A DNA stretch of 64,000 nucleotides. Origin: Halosimplex amylolyticum (GTDB lineage: Archaea; Halobacteriota; Halobacteria; Halobacteriales; Haloarculaceae). Shown here one piece after another: positions 57,205-64,000 of the stretch. Under the pieces are notes generated by a model, which saw only the letters and a list, made by a program, of their open reading frames with translations, had not been told where the DNA came from and searched no databases. Position numbers and translations under genes: made by a program. The stretch spans positions 868,001 through 932,000 of the forward strand of contig NZ_JBLKNW010000001.1 in NCBI RefSeq assembly GCF_051414035.1. Reading direction: 5' to 3'. Position 1 is the first letter of the stretch. Every line of letters starts with the position of its first letter.

Positions 57205-59673
57205 TCAGTCGTCGTCGGAGCCGACCGGCTCGTCGGCCGCGACGATATCGCCGTCCGCGTCAGTCTCGTCGGGTGTGACAATCTCGCCGTCCGCGTCAGT
57301 CTCGTCTGCTGCGACGATATCGCCGTCCGCGTCGACCTCGTCGACGGCGGGTTCGGTGAGCGTCTCCGAGTCGTCCGGCGACACGGCGTCGTCGACCTGG
57401 ACCGTGAAGCTGGCCAGCAGGTCGCGCAGTTCGTCGACCTGGGATTCGATGGCTTCGGCGGTGTCGCTCACTTCGTCGATGCTCGCCGCCTGTTCGTCGG
57501 TCCGTTCGGCGACGCTCTCGGCGCTCGTCGCCGTCCGGGCGCTGATCTCGGCGACGCGGTCGGCCAGCGAGACGACCTCCTGGGCGGAGTCGGCCTGGTC
57601 GGCCGTCGCGTCGCTGATCTCCTGGACGCCGTCGTTGGTCTCGCGCACCTGCTCGGCGATCTCGTCGAGCGCGTCGAGCGCGTGCTGGGTGGTCTCGACG
57701 CCGCTCTCGACGTCCGACTGCATCGACTCGATGTCGGAGACGGCCTCGCCGGTCCGTTCGGTGAGCTGGGTCAGGAGCTCGTCGATCTCCTGGGTCGCCT
57801 CGCTGGTCTCCTCCGCGAGTTCCTTCACTTCCGCGGCGACCACGGCGAACCCGGACCCGGACTCGCCGGCGCGGGCGGCCTCGATCGATGCGTTCAGCGC
57901 GAGCGTGTTCGTCTGGCTCGCGATGTCGTCGATGAGGTCGACGATCTCGGCGACCTGCTCGACCTCTTCGTCGAGCGCGCGGATCTCCGCCGCGGTCTCG
58001 TCGGTCCGCGACTCGATGGTCTCCATCTCGGTCATCGCCTCGTTCGCGGCCGTCGAGCCGTCGTTGGCGAGCGACTTCGTCTCCTCGGCCAGGTCCGCGA
58101 CGGTATCGGTCGTCGCGGCGACCTCTTCGACGGTGGCCGAGAGGTCGTTCATCTCCTCGGTGACCTCGCCGAGGTACTCGTCCTGCTCGCTCGCGTCGGC
58201 GGCGATCCCCGACACGGACTCGTTCACTTCCTGACTCGTGGACCGGACCTCCCTGGTCGCCTCTGTCGCCCGCGCGGTCGAGTTGGCGACCTCGTCGGTG
58301 AACGACAGGACGCGCCCGACCGTCTCGTGGAGGTCGCTCATCATGTCGTTGAACGAGCGGGCGATCTCCGCCATCGCCTCGCTCTCCTCGTCCGGATCGA
58401 GCCGGCGCGTCAGGTCGCCGTCGGCGCAGGCACGGATGGTCTCGCCGTAGTCGTCGGCGGTCTCTTCGAGGTGCTCCGTGAACTGCTCGGCGGCCTCGCG
58501 CTCGCGCTCGGCCTCGCGTCTGGCCTCGTCGGCCTCTGCCCTGGCCTCCTCGCGGGCGGTCTCGATCTGGTCGATGCGCTCGGCCAGCGAGTCGCGCATC
58601 GAGGCGAACCGCCGGTAGAGCGTCCCGATCTCGTCCTTCCGGTGCGTTTCGAGGTCCACGTCGAGGTCGCCGTTCTCGATCGCTTCCGTCCGGTCGGCGA
58701 GTCGACTGATCGAGCGCGAGACCGGGCGTTCGACGACGACGCCGACCGTCCCGAGACTCAGCGCGACGAAGAGGAAGACGAAGGCCAGGTAGAGCTTGGT
58801 CTGCGTGGCGACGCCGTACACGTCGGTCGACGCGGTCGTCACGACGGCCATCCGTGCGTCCGCGACTCCCTGGTAGGTGACGACCCGTCCGTCCTGCTCC
58901 ACGAGCGTCGCGTTGGCCATCGTGTTGTCGATGCCGAGGCTCGACAGCGCCGGGATGTACTCCGTGCGATTGTACAGCGTCTCCGCGCCGGGGCCGTCGT
59001 AGGTCTCGCCGACGCGCGTCTCGTTGTCCTCGTCGTAGAGGAGCGTCGCGTTCCGGTAGAGCAGTTGCGTCCGACTCCCGTCGACCGGCTCCTGGAAGTC
59101 GAACGACTCCGAGACGGACACTTCGAGGACGGACGCGTACCCGATCCCGTACTGGGTCTGACTGTAGAAGGCGATCCGCGTGTCGTTGTCGATCACGTAC
59201 GGTTCGGTCGTCCCGACGAGCGTCACGCCGACGCCGTCGAGATCGATCTCGTCGAGCCACGGAAGCCTGGTTGCGCGGTCGTCGGGCAGCGCCTCGGAAC
59301 TGGCCAGCACCGTCCCCTCTTGCCAGTTGATGTAGTGAACGCCGACGACTTCATTGGGGAGCGAATTGCGCATACTCCGGAGATCGGTTCCGACCCTGTC
59401 GGCTCGCTCCGGCTTGAGCTTCCCCGACTGGGAGACGAGTTGGGCCGACGCGGAGTGCTCTCGGTACCAACTCGCCGCTTCCTCCGCGTTCCGGTCTGTC
59501 GACGACGCGAGCGTGTCCTGCACCGTGCTGCTCTGTCGCTGTTGCTCCGCTGCGTAGACGCCGCCGAGCACGAACACCAGCACGAGGAGGATGACCGCGA
59601 CGGCGGTCGCAAACTGTCGTACATAACTGCGACGAATCCTGTCCGGCAGGAACCTCGATATCCGACGGTCCAT
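57205..59673 (-). CDS. Membrane chemoreceptor (methyl-accepting transducer) with Cache-like sensor
   Basis: 822 residues. First transmembrane span about 20-42; extracellular Cache-like sensor about 43-290 (VGVHYINWQEGTVLASSEA, PYVIDNDTRIAFYSQTQYG); second span about 292-315; two HAMP segments; and the signalling hairpin with conserved tip DIASQTNTLALNASIEAARA. Methylation-helix features are present. The C-terminus holds three copies of a DADG(D/E)IV repeat (DNA repeat at about 57241-57343). It relays a small-molecule signal to CheA/CheW; the ligand is unknown. A TATA-like GAATACTTAACT lies about 30 bases upstream on the minus strand. Confidence 0.93.
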   Translation of the reverse strand: MDRRISRFLPDRIRRSYVRQFATAVAVILLVLVFVLGGVYAAEQQRQSSTVQDTLASSTDRNAEEAASWYREHSASAQLVSQSGKLKPERADRVGTDLRSMRNSLPNEVVGVHYINWQEGTVLASSEALPDDRATRLPWLDEIDLDGVGVTLVGTTEPYVIDNDTRIAFYSQTQYGIGYASVLEVSVSESFDFQEPVDGSRTQLLYRNATLLYDEDNETRVGETYDGPGAETLYNRTEYIPALSSLGIDNTMANATLVEQDGRVVTYQGVADARMAVVTTASTDVYGVATQTKLYLAFVFLFVALSLGTVGVVVERPVSRSISRLADRTEAIENGDLDVDLETHRKDEIGTLYRRFASMRDSLAERIDQIETAREEARAEADEARREAEREREAAEQFTEHLEETADDYGETIRACADGDLTRRLDPDEESEAMAEIARSFNDMMSDLHETVGRVLSFTDEVANSTARATEATREVRSTSQEVNESVSGIAADASEQDEYLGEVTEEMNDLSATVEEVAATTDTVADLAEETKSLANDGSTAANEAMTEMETIESRTDETAAEIRALDEEVEQVAEIVDLIDDIASQTNTLALNASIEAARAGESGSGFAVVAAEVKELAEETSEATQEIDELLTQLTERTGEAVSDIESMQSDVESGVETTQHALDALDEIAEQVRETNDGVQEISDATADQADSAQEVVSLADRVAEISARTATSAESVAERTDEQAASIDEVSDTAEAIESQVDELRDLLASFTVQVDDAVSPDDSETLTEPAVDEVDADGDIVAADETDADGEIVTPDETDADGDIVAADEPVGSDDD

Positions 59674-59863
59674 AGATTTTCCGACAGTACATGTTGAGTT
59701 AAGTATTCCTGCGCAATCTCAGATGTGATAAGTAGCAGTACTGGAATGTATCCCCGTTTTCTGGACCGATATCACTGCTGATTCGGAGCGACGGCCGATT
59801 CGACCGAGGGCGAACCAGTGGCTGGCGGCGGACGGTGACTGAGAGAAGCGAGGTCGGTGTCGT

Positions 59864-60130
59864 TTAGAGCCGGCCGACGTCGCCGACTTCGACGGACTCG
59901 ACGCCTTCGACCTCGGTGAAGGCCTCTTCGACGGCTTCGGTGCCGCCGGCCTCGTCGGGGACGACGACGGTCGGGAGCAGCGCGACGAGGCCGAACGCCA
60001 CGTCGTCGCGTTCGAACCCGTTGATCTTCGCGCCCTCGGGGAGTGACTGTTCGAGACGCTCCTGGAGCGCGTCCAGGTCGACGTCCGGGCTCTGCGGCAT
60101 GACCTTGATCTGCGCGGCGACCTTCCCCAT
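59864..60130 (-). CDS. ef1b: Translation elongation factor 1 beta (aEF-1beta)
   Basis: 88 residues, the archaeal size. It has a VAAQIKVMPQSPDVDLDAL start, the VAFGLVALLPTVVVPDEAGG strand and EVEGVESVEVGDVGRL end, forming the alpha/beta guanine-exchange domain for EF-1alpha. The zinc micro-protein gene ends two bases before its start, so they are one unit. Confidence 0.93.
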   Translation of the reverse strand: MGKVAAQIKVMPQSPDVDLDALQERLEQSLPEGAKINGFERDDVAFGLVALLPTVVVPDEAGGTEAVEEAFTEVEGVESVEVGDVGRL

Positions 60131-60132
60131 CG

Positions 60133-60312
60133 TTACGGCCCCATGAACCCGCAGTCCGGGCACTCGTAGAGGTTGCTCTGCTTGCGGCACTTCGCGCAGC
60201 GGTAGATCTGCTGCCCGCAGTCCGGGCACTTGAACGCGGCGGCGTTCGTGCCGGCGATGTTGATGCCACACGAGACGCACTTTTGCTTGCGTTTCTGTTG
60301 GCTCTCGCTCAT
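60133..60312 (-). CDS. HVO_2753-type zinc-ribbon micro-protein
   Basis: 59 residues with four CPxCG-like motifs: CVSCG, CPDCG, CAKC and CPDCG, enough for two zinc sites. This matches the haloarchaeal micro-protein HVO_2753, reported to bind zinc and to affect swarming and biofilm formation in Haloferax. It lies directly upstream of EF-1beta, as in that genome to my memory. The start at 60312 gives the canonical MSESQQKRKQKCVSCG. Confidence 0.92.
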   Translation of the reverse strand: MSESQQKRKQKCVSCGINIAGTNAAAFKCPDCGQQIYRCAKCRKQSNLYECPDCGFMGP

Positions 60313-60402
60313 ACCACTGCGTATCCTCTCACGGTTTTTAACCGTTGCCAAGTGCAGTCGGCCGGGGCGAGTAGACGGGCCGGTCCGCGGTCTCGCCGTC
60401 CG

Positions 60403-61032
60403 CTACCCGAAGTTCTCGACCTTCGCGGCGTCCGGTTCGCCCCCGGCGGTGGCGATGGCGGCCGTCGCGTCGTCGAGGAACTCCGCGAAGCCGTAGACGA
60501 ACACCTGCGTGTCGTCGGTGAGCGCGTCCGCGACGGACGATTCGAGCGGCGACTCGGGCGCGAGGACCGCGATCGACGCGCCGCGCTGGTTCAGGTCGGT
60601 CAGTCTGTCGTCGTGGATCGGCGCCGCGTCGCGGTAGACGATGGCCGCTTCGCCGCCGTCGTCCAGCGCCCGTTCGGCGATGCCGATCGCCGGCCCGACG
60701 CCGGGTCCGCCGGCGAGGATCAACACGCGTTCCTCGTCCTCGTAGTAGGCGTTCCCGAACGGGCCCGACACCTCGACGGTGTCCCCGGCTTCGAGCTCCT
60801 CCAGCCGCGGCCCCACCTCGCCGTCGGGATCGATGCCGACGGTGATCTCGAAGGTCTCGCGCACGTCTGGTGACGAGATGGTGTAAAAACGCGACTCGTC
60901 GACGCCCGCGAGCGCGACTTTCACGAACTGCCCCGGACGGGCGTCGAACCCGTCAGGCGTCTCGAAGTCGATCGCGATGGCGTCGTCGCCGACCGATTCG
61001 ACGGCGACGACTGAGACCTCGGTATCTTCCAT
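60403..61032 (-). CDS. FAD/NAD(P)-binding ferredoxin reductase-like protein
   Basis: 209 residues. FAD-binding beta barrel with RFYTISSPDVRETFEITVG (R-x-Y-T/S-x2-S), then the NAD(P) fold VLILAGGPGVGPAIGIAERA and a C-terminal VFVYGFAEFLDDATAAI. Lacks iron-sulfur cysteines, so it is not a full PDR or dihydroorotate-dehydrogenase electron subunit. It probably passes electrons between NAD(P)H and a ferredoxin or flavodoxin. It is divergent from korA and may work with it. Confidence 0.85.
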   Translation of the reverse strand: MEDTEVSVVAVESVGDDAIAIDFETPDGFDARPGQFVKVALAGVDESRFYTISSPDVRETFEITVGIDPDGEVGPRLEELEAGDTVEVSGPFGNAYYEDEERVLILAGGPGVGPAIGIAERALDDGGEAAIVYRDAAPIHDDRLTDLNQRGASIAVLAPESPLESSVADALTDDTQVFVYGFAEFLDDATAAIATAGGEPDAAKVENFG

Positions 61033-61266
61033 GCTCGCCGTTCGCACGCCCCGGCGCAAGGTCCTTTCGTTCCCGACTGTCGGTGGCGTCTCGACTCGTT
61101 GGACGTTCGTCGACCGAAACGGCGTTCATCAATACAGGACAGTGTTACCGATTGTTCGAAACCGCCTGTTTTCGCCCGCGTGTCCAGTTCTGCGACGAAA
61201 GCGGGGGTCGGATTTCGCGGCCATTACAGAAGTCTTTTTGCCGGGCAGAAGATACTAAAGTGCAAT

Positions 61267-63045
61267 ATGCCCGAGGACCTGAACTGGGCCATCGGCGGTG
61301 AAGCCGGTGACGGGATCGACTCTACCGGGAAGATATTCGCTCAGGCACTCTCGCGTGCCGGCCGTCACGTCTTCACCTCGAAGGACTTCGCGTCACGGAT
61401 CCGGGGCGGGTACACCGCCTACAAGGTCCGGACGTCGGTCGACCGCGTCGAGAGCGTCGTCGACAGGCTCGACATCCTCATCGCGCTCACCGAGCGCACT
61501 ATCGACGAGAACATGGACGAACTGCACGACGGCAGCGTCATCATCTACGACGGTGAGCGCTCCACGATGCAGGACGTCGAAGTTCCCGAAGGGATGATCG
61601 GCCTGTCCGTCCCACTCCAGCGCCTGGCCGAGGACGCCGGCGGCGCCATCATGGCGAACGTCGTCGCGCTCGGCGCGGCCTGCGAAGTGGCGAACTTCCC
61701 CATCGAGAACCTCGACGAGTCCCTGGAGAAGCGCTTCGGCGACAAGGGCGAGGCCATCGTCGAGAACAACAAGGAGGCCGCCCGCCTGGGCCAGCAACAC
61801 GTCCAGGAGGAGTACGACCACGACTTCGACTACGACATCGAGACCACCGACGCGGACTACGTCCTGCTCAACGGCGACGAGGCCATCGGCATGGGCGCCA
61901 TCGCCGCGGGCTGTCGCTTCTACTCGGGGTATCCCATCACGCCCGCGACGGACGTCATGGAGTATCTCACCGGTCGCATCGACCGCTACGGCGGCAAGGT
62001 CGTCCAGGCCGAAGACGAACTCTCCGCGATCAACATGGCGCTCGGCGCCGCCCGCGCCGGCGCACGCGCGATGACGGCTACCTCGGGCCCCGGCATCGAC
62101 CTCATGACCGAGACGTTCGGCCTCGTCGCGACCACCGAGACGCCGCTGGTCATCTGCGACGTGATGCGCTCCGGTCCCTCGACCGGGATGCCGACCAAAC
62201 AGGAGCAGGGCGACCTCAACATGACCCTGTACGGCGGCCACGGCGAGATCCCGCGGTTCGTCGTCGCGCCGACCTCGGTCTCGGAGTGTTTCTGGAAGAC
62301 CGTCGAGGCGTTCAACTACGCCGAGAAGTACCAGACGCCGGTCTACCTGGTCTCGGACCTGGCCCTCGCGGTCACCGAGCAGACGTTCCCGCCCGAGGCC
62401 TTCGACATGGACGAGGTGGAGATCGACCGCGGCAAGGTCGTCGACGAGGAGGAGATCGACGGCTGGCTCAACGAGAAAGACCAGTTCCAGCCGCACTTCC
62501 CGTCCGCCGACGGCATCAGCCCGCGCGCGTTCCCGGGCACGACCGGCGGCGCCCACATGACCACCGGCCTCGAACACGACGAACTCGGTCGCCGGACCGA
62601 GGAAGAGGAGGTCCGCATCGAACAGGTCGACAAGCGCACCCAGAAGGTCGAGACCGCCAAGGAACAGGAGGACTGGGACTACCGCGAGTTCGGCGATCCG
62701 GACGCCGACACCCTCGTCATCTCCTGGGGCTCCAACGAGGGCGCCATGCGCGAGGCCCTCGGGTTCCTCGAGGACCGGGGCATCGACGTGCGCTTCATCT
62801 CGGTGCCGTACATCTTCCCGCGGCCCGACCTGTCGGAGGAGATCGCGGCCGCCGACGACGTCATCGTCGTCGAGTGTAACGCCACCGGGCAGTTCGCCGA
62901 CGTCATCGAACACGACGTCCTCGAACGCGTCCAGCGCGTCAACAAGTACAACGGCGTCCGCTTCAAGGCGGACGAACTCGCGACCGACATCGAGAACACA
63001 CTCGCTGGCACCGACGCCGGCTCACAGGAGGTCGAGGCAGAATGA
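61267..63045 (+). CDS. korA: 2-oxoacid:ferredoxin oxidoreductase, fused gamma-alpha subunit (KorA)
   Basis: 592 residues. Residues 1-190 are the gamma domain (WAIGGEAGDGIDSTGKIFAQ, DFASRIRGGYTAYKV); the rest is the alpha domain (YVLLNGDEAIGMGAIAAG, RFYSGYPITPATDVMEYL with the YPITPST-like motif, ARAMTATSGPGIDLMTE). The fused gamma-alpha form is the haloarchaeal type. It oxidatively decarboxylates a 2-oxoacid (most likely 2-oxoglutarate) to acyl-CoA with ferredoxin as acceptor, replacing the NAD-dependent complex. The stop overlaps korB by ATGA. TTTTTGCC about 35 bases upstream is a weak promoter. Confidence 0.93.
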   Translation: MPEDLNWAIGGEAGDGIDSTGKIFAQALSRAGRHVFTSKDFASRIRGGYTAYKVRTSVDRVESVVDRLDILIALTERTIDENMDELHDGSVIIYDGERSTMQDVEVPEGMIGLSVPLQRLAEDAGGAIMANVVALGAACEVANFPIENLDESLEKRFGDKGEAIVENNKEAARLGQQHVQEEYDHDFDYDIETTDADYVLLNGDEAIGMGAIAAGCRFYSGYPITPATDVMEYLTGRIDRYGGKVVQAEDELSAINMALGAARAGARAMTATSGPGIDLMTETFGLVATTETPLVICDVMRSGPSTGMPTKQEQGDLNMTLYGGHGEIPRFVVAPTSVSECFWKTVEAFNYAEKYQTPVYLVSDLALAVTEQTFPPEAFDMDEVEIDRGKVVDEEEIDGWLNEKDQFQPHFPSADGISPRAFPGTTGGAHMTTGLEHDELGRRTEEEEVRIEQVDKRTQKVETAKEQEDWDYREFGDPDADTLVISWGSNEGAMREALGFLEDRGIDVRFISVPYIFPRPDLSEEIAAADDVIVVECNATGQFADVIEHDVLERVQRVNKYNGVRFKADELATDIENTLAGTDAGSQEVEAE

Positions 63046-63905
63046 GCTCAGACGTTCGATTCACAGACTTCAAATCCGACAAGCAACCGACGTGGTGTCC
63101 CGGCTGCGGCGACTTCGGGACGATGAACGGCATGATGAAAGCCCTCGCCGAGACGGGCAACGACCCCGACAACACGTTCGTGGTCGCCGGCATCGGGTGT
63201 TCCGGCAAGATCGGCACCTACATGCACAGCTACGCGCTCCACGGCGTTCACGGCCGCGCCCTGCCCGTCGGCACCGGCGTCAAACTCGCCAACCCCGACC
63301 TCGAAGTGATGGTCGCGGGCGGCGACGGCGACGGCTACTCCATCGGCGCCGGTCACTTCGTCCACGCCGTCCGCCGCAACGTCGACATGTCCTACGTCGT
63401 CATGGACAACCGCATCTACGGCCTCACCAAGGGCCAGGCGTCGCCCACCTCGCGCCAGGACTTCGAGACGGCCACCACCCCCGAGGGCCCGCAGATGCCC
63501 CCGGTCAACCCGCTCGCCCTCGCCCTGGCCGCGGGCGCCACCTTCATCGCCCAGTCGTTCTCTTCGGACGCCCAGCGCCACGCCCAGATCGTCCAGGAAG
63601 CCATCGAGCACGACGGCTTCGGCTTCGTCAACGTCTACTCGCCCTGCGTCACGTTCAACGACGTCGACACCTACGACTACTTCCGCGACTCCCTCGTCGA
63701 CCTCGCGGAGACCGACCACGACCCCAACGACCGCGCCGACGCCAAGGACAAGATCCTCGAAGGCGACAAGGAGTACATGGGCGTCATCTACCAGGACGAC
63801 GACTCGGTCCCCTGGGAGAAACGCGAGGGCATCGACCAGGACATGTCGGACATCCCCGACGGCGCCCCCGAAGACGCGATGGACCTCGTCCGAGAGTTCT
63901 ACTAA
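63042..63905 (+). CDS. korB: 2-oxoacid:ferredoxin oxidoreductase beta subunit (KorB)
   Basis: 287 residues. TPP-binding: PTWCPGCGDFGTMNGMM, then VAGIGCSGKIGTYMHSYALH, the metal/diphosphate motif GGDGDGYSIGAGHFVHA and MDNRIYGLTKGQASPTS. The cysteines fit one [4Fe-4S] cluster (CPGC, Cys in GIGCSG, and a Cys in YSPCVTF). It completes the KorAB enzyme. The stop at 63905 is followed at once by the palindromic repeat. Confidence 0.94.
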   Translation: MSSDVRFTDFKSDKQPTWCPGCGDFGTMNGMMKALAETGNDPDNTFVVAGIGCSGKIGTYMHSYALHGVHGRALPVGTGVKLANPDLEVMVAGGDGDGYSIGAGHFVHAVRRNVDMSYVVMDNRIYGLTKGQASPTSRQDFETATTPEGPQMPPVNPLALALAAGATFIAQSFSSDAQRHAQIVQEAIEHDGFGFVNVYSPCVTFNDVDTYDYFRDSLVDLAETDHDPNDRADAKDKILEGDKEYMGVIYQDDDSVPWEKREGIDQDMSDIPDGAPEDAMDLVREFY

Positions 63906-63980
63906 ACCATCTTTTTGCGCGCGGGGTTTCCTCGCGCGCCTGCGGCGCGCTGCGGGAACCCCGCACGCAAAAACATGGGT
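63905..63980. repeat. Long GC-rich palindromic element, copy 2
   Basis: A 76-base imperfect palindrome directly after the korB stop. The outer arms (CCATCTTTTT and AAAAACATGG, with the same single C-C mismatch as copy 1) and the right flank GTGAAAAAGGCC are shared with the element at 355-411. The inner stem is unrelated in sequence to copy 1: GCGCGGGGTTTCC pairs imperfectly with GGGAACCCCGC, closing on GCGCGCC-TGC-GGCGCGC at 63934-63950. It could terminate the korAB transcript or be a mobile hairpin element. Confidence 0.85.
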
Positions 63981-64000
63981 GAAAAAGGCCGGTCGCTCCC

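Noticed and set aside
61267..63905. Pyruvate:ferredoxin oxidoreductase (PorAB) instead of KorAB
   Set aside because: Fused gamma-alpha layout and length match the haloarchaeal 2-oxoglutarate-type enzyme better, though substrate cannot be proved from sequence.
1..64000. CRISPR array, insertion sequence or provirus
   Set aside because: No regularly spaced repeats, transposase, integrase or capsid-like genes were found; gene content and composition are core haloarchaeal.

Overview
The window is chromosomal DNA of a halophilic archaeon (class Halobacteria). The evidence is a very GC-rich sequence, strongly acidic proteins, archaeal-type ribosomal and RNA polymerase genes (eL18, eL8, eS28, eL24, eL21, Rpo3, Rpo4, Rpo6, Rpo10), TATA-box promoters close to start codons, and haloarchaeal families such as DUF5518, Bat-type HTH_10 regulators and CPxCG zinc micro-proteins. 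The genus cannot be fixed from the sequence alone. Most of the window is core chromosome; no insertion sequence, provirus or CRISPR array was seen.

Layout. 1-1.75 kb: the 5' end of an Mrp-type ATPase gene, a long palindromic repeat, two small genes and a decayed second copy of the mrp 5' end. 2-3.4 kb: a proteasome beta/alpha pair. 3.4-7.7 kb: a zinc-ribbon wHTH regulator, moaA, type 2 IPP isomerase and small unknown genes. 8-14.1 kb: tRNA-Ser(GCU), then rps13-rps4-rps11-rpoD-tRNA-Leu(CAG)-rpl18e-rpl13-rps9-rpoN-rpoK-eno-rps2. 14.2-23.2 kb: a sulfite-oxidase-like molybdoenzyme, two DUF5518 membrane proteins, mevalonate kinase, isopentenyl phosphate kinase, a disordered DPLA-repeat membrane protein, RNase J and a polyprenyl diphosphate synthase. 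With the IPP isomerase these supply the isoprenoid (lipid) pathway. 23.3-29.1 kb: an E2-like acyltransferase, an NDUFA9-like SDR, a FilR1-type regulator, glutamyl-tRNA synthetase and a Bat-type regulator.

29.2-34.1 kb: a zinc-containing ferredoxin next to etfB, etfA and a FixC-FixX fusion, a flavin electron-transfer module that probably feeds quinone. 34-40 kb: small regulators, a GNAT protein, a zinc micro-protein, DUF456, TmcA and a nitronate monooxygenase-like enzyme. 40-41.7 kb: rpl7ae-rps28e-rpl24e-ndk behind a structured leader with a very strong Shine-Dalgarno sequence. 42-48.3 kb: a phosphotransferase, a Yip1 protein and a MacB-like ABC system with an Ig-like surface protein. 48.6-51.3 kb: two overlapping MetE-like methionine synthase genes and a flavin-binding protein. 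51.4-53.2 kb: a hemerythrin fused to a degenerate acyl-CoA synthetase. 54-57.1 kb (minus): rpl21e-rpo4-DUF655-ksgA-hemK2 behind a duplicated promoter. 57-61 kb (minus): a chemoreceptor, EF-1beta with a zinc micro-protein, and a flavin reductase. 61.3-63.9 kb: the 2-oxoacid:ferredoxin oxidoreductase pair korAB, followed by a second copy of the palindromic repeat seen at the left end.

The most unusual items are the hemerythrin / inactive-looking adenylation-domain fusion, the paired palindromic repeats, the DPLA-repeat protein between ipk and RNase J, the duplicated N-terminal module on EtfA, the duplicated rpl21e promoter and the mrp-derived pseudogene.
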